Source of the DNA: Atriophallophorus winterbourni
Taxonomy: Eukaryota > Platyhelminthes > Trematoda > Plagiorchiida > Microphallidae
DNA length: 64,000 nt
Assembly: GCA_013407085.1 (NCBI GenBank)
Contig: JACCGJ010005434.1
Coordinates: forward strand, 62,001 to 126,000
Direction of reading: 5' to 3'
Of the stretch, positions 47,505-58,842 are shown piece by piece. Both the position numbers and the translations under genes were made by a program. The notes below the pieces were generated by a model that had not been told where the DNA came from, searched no databases, and was given only the letters and a program-made list of their open reading frames with translations. How positions within the stretch are numbered: the stretch's first letter is position 1; every line of letters begins with the position of its first letter.

Positions 47505-47545
47505 CGCGGCACTCTGCCTTGATCAGGCTTGTGCTTTCATACCAT
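47505..47545 (-). repeat. SINE-like repeat, copy E (end fragment)
   Basis: GCGGCACTCTGCCTTGATCA and GGCTTGTGCTTTCATACC match the end of copies C and D. It is followed by a short ACCATTATACCATCATACC run. Confidence 0.6.
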
Positions 47546-47559
47546 TATACCATCATACC

Positions 47560-48410
47560 ATCAGCGCTGAAACTGCTGAATATAATGAGGTCGAGAAAGA
47601 AAAACGGTCTCGCAGAAGCTATGAAATACCTGCCTGGTGCCCAGAATTCGTTGCATAATGCAAAAGAAGGAAGAATGAACATACAGATGAACGTAAGCAT
47701 AAATGGACTCAAGTTTAGAGATAAGAATTACCGCAAATTCTTCTCCACGTCCCCTGCTCGTTTTGACCACTAGAAATCGTGCAGACCTGGTTCGGATGAA
47801 ATGCGTTTTTGGAATTCCGTTTTGCAATCACTCGCACGATCCTCGTTCGATAAGGAAGTGGTAGAATAAAGTTTACTTTGTTGCACGCACAAACTTTGGC
47901 GCAGACGAATGGGATTAATGAAAGCAAATCAAGAAAATCCAAACATGACAGTTAAAATACGACCCAACTGAAAAAAAACAGAAATGATACTATTGAGCGG
48001 TGGCAAATAAGTGACTGCATTTTTCAACTAAGATGGTTAAAGGCAAATCGATTGCGAGAGTAAATGGCCAACAAACACATTACCAGTATTACCATTCAAA
48101 GTAAAGTGGTCTTACTCTCACGTTGAGATCCTAATTTGAATACGACAACATCTAGCGATGTTTGAAACTGAGAGGAAAAGTTGTTGAGAAATTTTATTTG
48201 AGGCGTAGCACACATACAAATTACTACTATGCACACAGTTTGTCAAGCGCAGTTTTAGACGCGGAAGATGAACAGCAGATTGAGTTTGTTTCTCATGATG
48301 AACTGATATTCATTCAAAACAAAACGATACCGTGTGACCACCACTCACAAGGATTACAAACACACACTTGGTTTTTAATTCTATACAAGACTCTGAACTC
48401 AAAATCCCTC
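47560..48410. other. Unassigned sequence
   Basis: No supported gene. The open frame at 48162-48419 lies just upstream of an endonuclease relic and may be its decayed 5' part. Confidence 0.35.
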
Positions 48411-48413
48411 ACA

Positions 48414-49270
48414 CGATGATGTACAGAAAAGATCGAGCAACAAAAGGTGGCGGTGTCCTCCTCTACTTACATGAAAGCATTAACTGCACTGTACTTTCTC
48501 TCCTCCGAGTTAGATGTCCCAGATATTTGCGAATTCGAGGATAAATCCTTATTTGCAAATTGAAATTGTTTTGCTCTTTTGACTTACATGATAAACGTAA
48601 GTGCCTCTTAGCATGGACTTTTCGCCTCCCATCTTCATCATCTGCCAATAACACTGTTTTTTCTACTGCAATACGCTTTGTATTGAAGCTCACTTATTCG
48701 CATTCTCTCTTCTTCGGTGATTTTTATTTACCAACACTCGCAACACACATTACAGGCGACGAATCATTCAAAAGCTTTCTTCAAGAAATAATGACTTGCA
48801 CCCCACTTTACCACCATGTACAACAACCAATGCGATTTCGATCTGAACATACCTCATCTACCCTTGACCTAATACTTACAAACGAAAAACTCATGATAGA
48901 ATATGTTTCCTATACTGCTCCACTCAGATTTCAGTGATCATGTAGTCATGACATTTGATTATTTTTATCAATACGAACCAGCAGGATTTACTCAATAAAC
49001 GTATACAACTGTGAACTATGACTTACTTCGAGCTTTTACTACTGCAAATAGATGGGATTTCCTTAAACTCAAATCAGCTAAGGAAATCTGGGAAAATTTT
49101 CACAGTTATCTCCGTATTATCATTGATTTATCATGGAGGGTGAAAATAATATCCAGCAAACAGCGTCCGAAAAGCTTCTCAGAAGCAGTACTCGGAAATG
49201 GATGTGTAAGCGTGACAATGCGTGGTCCAAATATTTAGACGACCCGGCTGGGTTTACATAGTGCAACTAC
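48414..49270 (+). pseudogene. Non-LTR endonuclease and linker relic
   Basis: Frame-broken endonuclease of a CR1-like ORF2: RATKGGGVLLYLHESINC near 48440, FGDFYLPTLA (catalytic GDF) near 48715, MRFRSEHTSSTLDLILTNE near 48830 and SDHVVM near 48930. The linker WDFLKLKSAKEIWENFHSY and a WMCKRDNAWSKYLDDPAG-like stretch follow up to 49260, where an AAT microsatellite starts. RT is absent. Confidence 0.8.
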
Positions 49271-49276
49271 ACCTTA

Positions 49277-49411
49277 TTACGAAATAATAATATTAATAAT
49301 AATAATAATATAATAATAATAATAATAATATTAATAATAATAATAATAATGATAATAATATTATTAATAATAATAATAATAGTAATAATGATAATAATGA
49401 TAATAATAATG

Positions 49412-49448
<37 letters not shown>

Positions 49449-49555
49449 TAATAATAATAATAATGATAATAATAATAATATTGATAATAATAATAATAAT
49501 GATAATAATAATAATAATATTAATAATAATAATAATGATAATAATAATAATAATG

Positions 49556-49590
<35 letters not shown>
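49277..49590. repeat. (AAT)n microsatellite, about 310 bp
   Basis: A long AAT/ATT trinucleotide array with scattered interruptions (GAT, ATT, AAA). It runs directly into the BEL/Pao LTR at 49591. The long Ile- and Leu-rich open frames across it are artefacts of the repeat. Confidence 0.97.
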
Positions 49591-50013
49591 TGTAACCGCC
49601 AATACGGTCCGGGGAAACTCGAGTTCAACGTCAAAGTATTCAGTCACGGTATAGGCACCAATGTGTCTAATGAACGGTTGAGTCACGCGTCCAAGCCCAC
49701 CAAAATATTGACAAGACAATCCGTGGGACAATACGGTACTATTGAAACGAAATAATTATTCAATAAAATAGCAAACCTCAATTATTCCGCTTCGTACTGA
49801 ATCCAAAAACAACGAATATTCAATAGCAACAAATACAGCCAAATGTCACAACTTCAAACTGCGCGCGAAAGGCCAAATAAAGATACAAAAAGGTTGACCC
49901 AAAATCCAATAACTTCGAATAGTTCAGTAAAACAAAACGATAAAAAATGAACAAAATGCAGGAGATTCGAACGTTTGATTTACAATAAAATAATTGGAAT
50001 TCTGCCTTTTACA
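49591..50013 (-). repeat. 3' LTR of BEL/Pao element 2
   Basis: 423 bp. In element orientation it is preceded by a TTCGGGGGGCGA polypurine tract. Confidence 0.9.
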
Positions 50014-50281
50014 TCGCCCCCCGAAATCCGCACCGGATTTCACAAAGGTTAACAATGCACATGCTCTGGTTCCCTAAGGTCATTATTCATTCTTCAACTC
50101 ATATGCTAGAACAAACGCGTAGATTTTACTTTCGGAATTAAAGTGAGATAATGTCATCATGCACAAGACGTTCTCCATGCCTCACACACATGACAAAACT
50201 CACCGGCTCTTTTAGCCAGGTTGATCAGAAGCCAGACGTTTTCCATGCCTTACTTCAACCAACCTGGTTGGCCTAATCACT

Positions 50282-52207
50282 TTACGTAACGAAACCAGTT
50301 CCTTCCAGTTCTTTGTTATACATTATTTTCAATTGCTCGGTCACATCTGTGAATTCCCTTTGAACACTAAACACGAGCTTGTTACGTGTCTCCTGGGAAT
50401 TAACTGGTCCCAGAACCACCCAGCCAAGCGTGGTTAGGTAAGCAAATGGCTCGTTGGGGCCACCAAATCTCTGCTCCAATACCCCATGTGCTTCTGGTAC
50501 GTCCGCTCCAATAAGCAGACCAACCGAGTGATCAGGAATGTCAGGTAAATCTAAATCATTCAAATGTTCCCATGGCTTGGCGTCAATAGCAGCCGAATAA
50601 CAATTGTTTCTAGGCAAATCCGAAACACAAAATGCGCGCTGTATGATTACAGTAGGTTTATCGCAACCTAATGGTGCTAGCGAGAGTTCTGTTGTCCCAG
50701 ATTCTAGATGAGAATCCGAATTCAGCGTTCGAATATGTAGGACTTCTTTTTCGGGTTGAATTCCCAATTCAACAAGAAGGCTACTTTTCACAAGAGACAC
50801 ATCAGATCCGTTATCCAACATGGCATTTGTATCTACTGCGCCTCGTGGTCCCAGAACGGTAACAGGGAATGTGCCCAGACGGACACGTTCAAAACGAGCA
50901 CTCATACTGTTACATCTTAGCAAATTTTGATCACTCCCTTCCTTGTGCATATGTAACAAGTAATTATGCCTCCCATTACAACCAGAGACAGAGCAGAACA
51001 CATTCTTGCGGCAATCTATAGCTCGATGACCGGTAAGAAGACATAAGAAACAAGCCTGATATTTCTTGACAACGTTCCACCGACCAGTCACATCGTAAGA
51101 TTTGAACATGTCACAATTATCCAAATCGTGTTTATCACCACAAACATAACAACTGCTGTCAAGGTTTGATTGAAACTGGCCTGTGCGGTTAACTGTAGCA
51201 TGAACTCGCGAAAAGTCTCTACTTGTCTTCTCCATCGTCTTTACAATCGATTTGGTCGCAATTTGACCGAAGCGACTACGACATATACGTGCCTCATCCG
51301 CTATAAACCGCTGCAGGTCATGAAATTTAGGCTGAGAGTTGCCTTGGTTGATCACATCAACTAATCTGGCCCAACGATCCTGCAGTTCATATGGTAATTT
51401 ATAGACGATCAACTCAAGTGTCGTCAAAGTATCAAGATCCGCCTCGTAATTCATTTGAGAGAGAGCAGTCTCACAGTTCTGCATCTCTATCGAAAGTTGA
51501 GTAAGCGAGACCCCGTTTGTTCTTGCGTGTGACAGACAGGAAGTCAGACGGTCAATCATCGACCGGGCGATGGCATGAGATTGTCCATAGAGCTCGGTTA
51601 GAATCTCTCTAGCCCTTTTATAAGCGAATTCGGGCGGCAGCATGCTACACCCGTCAATGGCGTCTCGCGCTTGACCTCTACAATAGTGTAGCAAGTATAG
51701 CATGCGTTGGCCTTCATCAAACACATTACTTTCGATGAAGTTTTCGAACTGTCGAATAAATTTCCAGTATTGACATATATTACCATCAAAATACTGTAAT
51801 TCAACTCTTGGCAACACCGGCGCCGCATGTTCAGCTAGATTAGTTGATCCTTTATGCTCGTATTAAAACGTAACCGACTTGTGATTATGTTTGACGGTCA
51901 CATCCGACGTACTGCATCCAGCAATGGGACCAAAATCACCACCCTCAGACTGTTCTAATCTGAGTCGAGCTAATCTAGTAACATTCGAGGCTTTAAACAA
52001 TTCTAATTCTAGCTCTCGACGTCTCTCTTCCTCAACTATTTGCGCTTTCAGAAGCTGCAGCCTAAGGTTGTCATTATTTGAACTACCTACCGAACCAGAG
52101 CATGAAACACTATCAACCAATGTAAAATTATTGACTTGCCCGTCCAGCAGAATCTTCTCATCGTGTTCCTTTGGTTTCTTTGACGAGCTCTTCTTCATTT
52201 TCCCCAT
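50282..52207 (-). pseudogene. BEL/Pao Gag plus protease (element 2), one in-frame stop
   Basis: A single frame from ATG 52207 (MGKMKKSSSKKPKEHDEK) to the stop at 50282, broken only by TAA at 51863-51865. The first part is a charged coiled coil (KAQIVEEERRRELELELF). After the stop come the Gag domain (ELQYFDGNICQYWKFIRQF, LLYLLHYCRGQARDAIDGC), zinc knuckles (CYVCGDKHDLDNC, CFLCLLTGHRAIDC) and the protease AMLDNGSDVSLVKSSL. GLLIGADVPEAHGVLEQR and TLGWVVLGPV follow. It ends before RT, as element 1 does. The domain order matches element 1, but sequences differ throughout, so this is a separate family. The stop may be inactivating or bypassed; the sequence cannot tell. Confidence 0.9.
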
Positions 52208-52208
52208 T

Positions 52209-52283
52209 CGTTCCAACGAAGCAAATTGAGTACTGCCAATTTGAGTACCGTCCCAATGTTCCAAACGAAGCAATTGAGTACTG
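52209..52283 (-). repeat. Short tandem repeat beside 5' LTR of element 2
   Basis: TTCCAACGAAGCAAATTGAGTA and TTCCAAACGAAGCAATTGAGTA repeat about 49 bp apart, with GAGTACTG or GAGTACCG blocks, in the leader between LTR and Gag. Confidence 0.75.
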
Positions 52284-52691
52284 TAACCGCCAATACGGTC
52301 CAGGGAAAATCGAGTATTCAGTCACGGTATAGGCACCAATGTGTCTAATGAACGGTTGAGTCACGCGTCCAAGCCCACTAAAATATTGACAAGACAATAC
52401 GTGGGACAATACGGTACTATTGAAACGAAATAATTATTCAATAAAATAGCAAACCTCAATTATTCCGCTTCGTACTGAATCCAAAAACAACGAATATTCA
52501 ATAGCAACAAATACAGCCAAATGTCACAACTTCAAACTGCGCGCGAACGGCCAAATAAAGATACAAAAAGGTTGACCCAAAATCCAATAACTTCAAATAG
52601 TTCAGTAAAACAAAACGATAAAAAATGAACAAAATGCAGGAGATTCGAACGTTTGATTTACAATAAAATAATTGGAATTCTGCCTTTTACA
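52282..52691 (-). repeat. 5' LTR of BEL/Pao element 2
   Basis: 410-bp partner of 49591-50013. Confidence 0.9.
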
Positions 52692-52702
52692 CTGTCGCAT
52701 AG

Positions 52703-54125
52703 CTATCTTGGGTCACTATTAGCTACTTGTCCATCCTCCAGTTTTAAGTCACCGATGTTTACCCTAGTTTTTCCTTTAGATTGCGCGTGACTGTGAAACC
52801 TTTTTGGGTTGGATTTAGCATTCCTGGCTAAGGATAACTCAAACTTCTGTTTGAGCACACGCTGCATTTTGACACAAGCGTTTCGGGCGGTTCTGTAACG
52901 GACCCACGAACCAGAGGTGAGCGATAGCCTATATTGCTTCCATAAGCGATCACGTTTACGAATAGAACGACGAACGCTGGGAGACCACCAGGGTGGCCGA
53001 TGGTGCTTATTCACGCATTGCAGTGGAGCATGCAGGTCTTGTAGCCCGTTAAGAAATCTGCAAATTCTGTCCCAGTTTTCAGTTACACCAGAATCACTCG
53101 AGAACAGAAGGTAAGATTTTGATGACTGTAAAAGTAGGCCCCAGTCAACACGCCTAAAATTACGTCTAGGGCGCGCAAGAGGTTTGTGAAAACGCAACAG
53201 CGCTTCGAAGCCTAACATTAAATGGTCGCTTTTGCCAAGAGGGGGTAGGAACTTGACATTCTTGACAGCTTCTAGCTGAGACGACAGCATCAAGTCAAGA
53301 GTGGATGGAGTGCATCCATCGCGGAACCTAGTGGGTTTGATCACGTGCTGATGTAATCCATGATAGTGGATCCAATCGAGAAAAGATGCGGATTGCTCAG
53401 TGAGTACCCCTGAGGGAGCTGACCAGTCTATATCTGGGAGATTAAAATCACCTAGAATGAGTATGCTTGGGGCTGATTGAAACAACCCGTCAAGCATCTC
53501 GAGCAGTTGACTAATTTCTTGCAGGGTTCCACAGGGCGTGACGTAAACACAAACAATCGCCAGTGCTGATTTGTAGCAAGTCAGGACACTAGTAACAACT
53601 CGGACATTTTTAATAGCGAGTGATAACCCTGGGCCTGTATTGTGCAGACCATATTCAAGAAAAAGAGCCACGCCTCCGCCTCTTCTATCGCCAGGTCTAT
53701 CGCATCTGATGACAAGATACTATTCCATCCCATCTTCCCATCTCTTCCCACATAGTGTAGAGCCTCTGATAACCTGCCGTTTTCAACATCCGTCAAAGAC
53801 TTATGGCGATATATTTGATAATGATGCAGTCGTCGTGTTACTCCTGTGTAAGACTACACCAGAGGGTATCTTGTGATTCGAGGGTGGGATCGTGAATCTG
53901 CATGCACTTAAAACGTTCGTGACAGTATATAGCAACACCACCACATTTTGTGGACGATCTTTCTGTAATAGTATCATTTTTGCGACCGACAGTTCGCTTT
54001 CAATCATACAAAATTAAAACTAAGTTTCATTCACAGCGACAAGATCTGGTGAGTGTCGTTTTCACAGCTCGGTTAGTTCAGCCATTTTATTAAACAAACT
54101 TCGGGCATTCGTATAAAGACACTTT
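52703..54125 (-). pseudogene. Non-LTR endonuclease, largely open
   Basis: Endonuclease of a CR1-like ORF2 on the minus strand. The decayed start is near 54125 (CLYTNARSLFNKMAELTEL, then PDLVAVNET). From 53671 a 322-residue open frame carries IVCVYVTPCG, ILGDFNLPDIDW (catalytic GDF), RFRDGCTPSTLDLML and LGKSDHLMLGFE (SDH). The linker WWSPSVRRSIRKRDRLWKQY and ARNAKSNPKRFHSH follow. It ends abruptly at about 52703, next to the BEL/Pao LTR, so RT is missing. Better preserved than the copy at 48414-49270, and on the opposite strand. Confidence 0.88.
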
Positions 54126-54540
54126 ATTGAGCTGTTAGCATGTGACAACAAGTCAGTAACAGTATTTATTAGTCCAACGCTGTCGACGTCTGACTTTTGT
54201 CTTTTTTTGAAACAAGTTGAGGTATTTTCCCTGACGACTTTGTGTCAGTCTCGGATAATTTTGCAATGGAACGCTGAAATTTACAGAATCAACGACTCAA
54301 ATATTGCACAATCTAACCCAATCAGGTAATCTTTTTCTGTATAGTTTTGAATCGGATCAGACAGCATCTGCCACACTACTTGACAAAAATGTAATTCTAA
54401 GTGGATTTGAGCATTTTCCTCGATAGTTCGGCGAACAAGAAATTCGGTATGTGTCGACGAGTAGAGAATTGGAGGAGCCGATAGTCTCGGCAATAAATGA
54501 CTAATATGTATAAACGCTGTATCGACTAAAGTCGTTGGTT

Positions 54541-54660
54541 AACGCGTAGACCACTCGTTTCTTATTTCGACAAATTCAAAACAACGATTCGGATTAACTA
54601 CGGTACTATTAACAAGATTAATAGTCAACAACAATGAACAAACCTCAACTGTACCGGGTT
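54541..54660 (-). repeat. LTR fragment related to BEL/Pao element 1
   Basis: ACGCGTAGACCACTCGTTTC, TTATTTCGACAAATTCAAA and ACAACGATTCGGAT match the LTRs at 41800-41890 and 44730-44820. Only about 120 bp of LTR remains. Confidence 0.75.
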
Positions 54661-54927
54661 GTACAAATGATGTGCTCCCAAAATGCTCAAATGTTTCAAA
54701 TTGTTACATTCCATATGGCCTGTTTCACTATTCAATTTTCATAGAATTATAAACACGAAAATCGATCCCATACTGACTATGGAACAAACTAATTAGATTT
54801 TCATTTATTAGTGAGTGAGTAGTGTATCGAATAAGAGTTTGCTCTGCACAAAATACAACAAAAAATGTAATGAACTCACTAAAAGAACAAAAGAGCAAAT
54901 GTGCAAAGAAAATTCGGTCAAGATTAA

Positions 54928-55204
54928 CGATAGCGAGATAAATCCACAAAGAAAGGTCCAAGAGAGGGATTTAAGGTGCAGAATACGCTAAAATGTACGA
55001 GGATCCATTAATCCCAATTTTCACATGAAGTTAGGCACACAAATTTATCAACCACGGTATAAAACAAAGTCCGAGGTTTCGAAATTATATTCACTGCCAA
55101 AACGTGTATTTTACTAGCATTTATTCGAATAAAGCATTTAATGCAAAAAAACGGATGCTTGTGTACAAAGCAGAAAGATGCACAAAGGTGGATCACCACA
55201 ATGC
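54928..55204 (+). repeat. Direct repeat R1, unknown element
   Basis: 277 bp matching 55691-55965. Shared blocks include AGGATCCATTAATC, GTGTATTTTAC, AGCATTT and TTGTGTACAAA. Confidence 0.8.
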
Positions 55205-55690
55205 TACCTCACCAGAGCGTTAGTTATTCTTGTAGAAATGATAACATACTCTCGAAGTGTTCCTAAGGTGAAATGGTCAAACGTTGAGGACAATAATCAT
55301 GTCAACGGTTTCCAAATAGAACCGTACCGGGAGAATCAGGAGTGTTTAGACAGGAGATGAGAGGATTATACACATTAGATTTGAACGTCGGTAACGATGA
55401 AAGATTTGGGGTGCCAGGTGACTCATATAGCTGCAACTTCAATGATCGACATTTAGCGAGTTTGGTTGGATCAATCTAATTTTGACGGTTGGCCCATCGG
55501 GAGAGATCGAATGGTCAATTAAGACAATACTGAGATGTCAGGTCATGATAAGGCATCTGCGACCATGTTTGCCTTACTTTTGAAGTAACGATTGACACTT
55601 GAGTATTGCGAAATGCAGTGCAAGTGTTAAATCTCACATGGTGAAGGACTAAAAAAGCAAATTTTCAAATAAATATACGGTGAAGTTGAA
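55205..55690. other. Spacer between direct repeats R1 and R2
   Basis: About 490 bp with no coding motif. If R1 and R2 are LTRs this would be a very short interior. Confidence 0.4.
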
Positions 55691-55965
55691 CAGTAGCGAA
55701 ATAAATCCACACAGGGAGGTCTAATGATGAATCCAAGTTTCAGAAGGCGTTAAAAAGTAGAAGGATCCATTAATCACAATTTCCAAATGAAGTAAAGTAA
55801 ACAAGCTTTGCAACCTAGGAAGTAGACAAAGTCCCAGTGTTCGAAAATATATTCACCGGAAAACAGTGTATTTTACAAGCATTTTTTTGAATAAAGCAAA
55901 AATGAAAAAACGATTACTTGTGTACAAACTGTAAAGATGCTAAAAGATGAATAACTACAAGTGCA
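55691..55965 (+). repeat. Direct repeat R2, unknown element
   Basis: Second copy of R1, offset about 763 bp, with moderate divergence. Confidence 0.8.
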
Positions 55966-56312
55966 ACTAAATTTTGACTTTAAGTGTACTCTTATACCCG
56001 AAGACACAATAAACGATAATACTGGGATTCAAATAATTTTATCAGAAAAATGCATCAAATGAATCTGAAGATATGTAAAGTGCCAAGCGAGCAAATTGTT
56101 CTGTGCAGTCTTATCAGTCTGACATTTTTAAATGTTAGCACAAATTTTTTATACGTAAAATCTAACCGACTTGGTGAGAAGAAAATTTTTCCGTTTTTCA
56201 CAGTCACAGCTGCGAATACCTGGGACCGAAGGACTTGAATCTGTGTGGCCTTTATTATTTCCTGATTTTCATCCGTAAGTGAATGGTTGGTATGATCCTC
56301 GTGTTGTCTTTG

Positions 56313-56512
56313 GAACGCACTAATGTTTCTTTTCATTTATTGGTGAGGGGAATTTTTCTGTCGCATTCCAGATTACTCTCATACCAGAAGATATTTGTGG
56401 AGATATTGTTTAAAGTGGTGGACACTCTTCTGTAGCATACCACCGAAAGAAATATGGACGCTAGATTGGCTCGTTAGCCACATACTGTCCTGTGCAAACT
56501 TAACTGAACTGC
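56313..56512 (+). repeat. Tandem SINE-sized repeat, unit 1
   Basis: A 200-bp unit starting GAACGCACTAATG and ending near ACTGAACTG. Shared blocks with unit 2 include TTTTTCTGT, GCATTCCAG, AGTGGTGGAC, ACCACCG and TGTCCTGTGC. Confidence 0.85.
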
Positions 56513-56580
56513 TCGATCTGGCGATCTGTGTTTCCAAATTTTTATCTCTAATTTTATAGTTGTTCTTCAATTTGTCGTTG

Positions 56581-56782
56581 GAACGCACTAATGCCTCTCC
56601 TCACCTGTTGGGTGAGGGAGTTTTTCTGTTGCATTCCAGCCAAAGTCATACAACAAGAATATTGAACCTACTATTCGAAGTGGTGGACGCTCTCTTGGCT
56701 TACCACCGGAAGTATTCTGGACGCTCGATTGGCGACTGCCACATATCGTCCTGTGCTAACTGAACTGAACTGAACTGAACTG
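56581..56782 (+). repeat. Tandem SINE-sized repeat, unit 2, ending in (ACTGA)n
   Basis: A second unit 268 bp downstream. It ends in four to five copies of ACTGA, a simple 3' tail as seen in some SINEs. A weaker third copy may occupy 56815-56940. Confidence 0.85.
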
Positions 56783-56944
56783 CTTGGAAAACACTTGACG
56801 TATCATCGTACCAAAGAACAAAGAACCAACTTTGGCAGCAATGAGTGCTCCTTTGAAGCTTCCCACGGATTAAAATTCCGGAAGCTCTATTGGTTTATCC
56901 GTCATTTTAGTCGTTTACTAACTGAACCAAACTGAAGTTTGGTT

Positions 56945-57480
56945 ACCATGGCTTCGGTTGCACTTTTAAATAATGACCTTGGAGTAAGCTTGGCTGTTTT
57001 ATCATTTATCGGTTTATGTTAATCAAATATTTATTTTCAATGCTAATAGATTTTTAATTGAATACACGCTATTATATTTTTGTAAAGAAATAGTGTTTTC
57101 TTTTTTAATTTCACTTTCGTCTATCGCTAGTATTAAAAAATTTATTCATAAAATTTGTTCATGATATTTATTCATGTTGAAAACGAGTTTAAAATTTTAT
57201 TGAATAGGACAATGAATGCATTATATCACTGTAATAATCAGGATAAACAAAATAAATTTAGGGTACTTCAAATCTTATACGATATTTTGTGTATTCAAAC
57301 ATTTGTTTTACGATTTGATTAAAATAAGAGCATATTCATATTTGATTTTCATAGCCTTATTCAACAGGTATCTTTCTTCCTATTGGTAATTGGTTGCCAA
57401 CAGCAACCAAAATGGGTAAAAAGCGAACGATTAAAAATTGAAAACCCCCTCTTATTTCAGTATTAGATTCACAGCCAAGT
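56945..57480. other. Unassigned AT-rich sequence
   Basis: No supported feature. Confidence 0.35.
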
Positions 57481-57589
57481 ATGTATTAGTCTGCTGCGGT
57501 TTATGCAGCAAAGATTTCATTACTAACAGCACACGCTTTTCGATTATTGTACTCAATAAACCGGAACACTCTTCTCAACAAAATGCATC

Positions 57590-58049
57590 TGCAACTGTGC
57601 TCAAAGAAGCATACAAATAACGTATATCACTCGTAAATTGCAGAATATAGTCAAGTTGACGTATCTTACCGGGTTGTTGCTTACAGGGCAAATGTAAGCG
57701 GCTTGTAGTCTGTACAAACAGTAAAAATGCAGCCTTCGAAAAAATGGCGAAAGTGGCGAACAGCAAAGTATATAACTAACAATTCACGACCAAATGTACT
57801 GTAACGTGTTTGAGCGGGTGGAACACAAAGTGAAAAGAATGCAAGTGGTTTAAAAACACTGTCAATACTTTGCTGCAGGACAGCACCGACTGCTGTTTGT
57901 GATGTATCAGTTTCAAGCGAGAGTAAATCATGATAAGTTTTGGAAATATAGGATAATCTGGATGCTCTATTCAATGTGGTCTTCAATCGTTGAAACAATT
58001 CAACAGCATAAGCATTCATTTTTAAATTGACGCTAATTTCCGCGGTCAT
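57590..58049 (-). pseudogene. Ty3/gypsy RNase H fragment
   Basis: Reads LLSLETDTSQTAVGAVLQQ (catalytic Asp), PLAFFSLCVPPAQTRYSTFG, RELLVIYFAVRHFRHFFEG and FTVCTDYKPLTFAL (catalytic Asp). After a stop and frame change comes KIRQLDYILQFTSDIRYL and TVADA, where the deletion to the LTR falls. Confidence 0.88.
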
Positions 58050-58099
58050 TTTCGGTCATTGGTTAAGATATGTTAGCACAATTTGGAATGAATCTTCTG

Positions 58100-58840
58100 T
58101 AATAATTGACTAAACCGAGAAATCGATGTAACTGTCGAAGAGAAATGGAATAAAGATAGTCGTTAATTGATGAGAGCATATCGGAAAAGGGGCAAATTCC
58201 GTTCTAATCGACATGATGTCGAGGGATTCGACACCAAGGAGGCATTTATACGGGTTAACTACAACTCCAAACTACGAAAGTCGCTGAAACACCGCACGCA
58301 AATGTTCTGCATGATGCACTTGAGTCGAACTAGCAATGAGAATGTCATCACTATATACATAAACAAAAAATTATCCTTAGACAAAATTACTCCTTGAATC
58401 TCTGGAAGGTTTGAGCAGCGTTGTGTAAACCAAAGAGTGTTTTTAGAAATTCTAAAAGACACAAAGTTGTTGTGATGGCTGTTTTCGGGATATTTTCTTC
58501 GGCGACAGGTATCTGGTGATAAGTACGCACCAGATCCAGTTTAGAAAGCACACTCTTCCAATGCAAGAAAAGCACGAAGTCATAGAGGTGGAGAATCCGG
58601 TAGCCATCAAGAATAGTAACTCTGTAAGAGCACAGTAATCTTCACATTAACGCCAGGCGTCAGCTTTATCTTTCTTCCCATTTGAAGGGGCTTGTCCAGG
58701 GCGAATGGGGCAATAATATGATTTCAAGTTTAATCGTGTGTTCAAACTCACACTTTGTTATCTCGATCTTGTTCCGATCCAAAAGACAGGGTGTGTTAAA
58801 CACCGGAGGACCACGGGTCAGAATGTGGTGTTTTACGTCA
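58100..58840 (-). pseudogene. Ty3/gypsy RT, heavily decayed
   Basis: Only pieces are readable. One is WKSVLSKLDLVRTYHQIPVA, the first RT motif with its catalytic Asp, followed by KTAITTTLCLLEFLKTLFGL. A second near 58260-58380 is the YIDD region, VIYIVMTFSLLV, now frame-shifted. Confidence 0.75.
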
Positions 58841-58842
58841 TG

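Larger units (their letters stand above)
49591..52691 (-). mobile_element. BEL/Pao retrotransposon, Gag-protease only (element 2)
   Basis: A 3.1-kb element with minus-strand coding. LTRs 49591-50013 (423 bp) and 52282-52691 (410 bp) share TGTAACCGCC starts and CCTTTTACA ends; the length difference comes mainly from a 13-bp insertion in the left copy. The interior holds only Gag and protease. No target duplication: the left flank is AAT repeat and the right flank is CTGTC. Confidence 0.92.

Noticed and set aside
49267..49731. Long Ile-rich and Leu-rich open frames on both strands
   Set aside because: They are translations of the AAT microsatellite, not genes.
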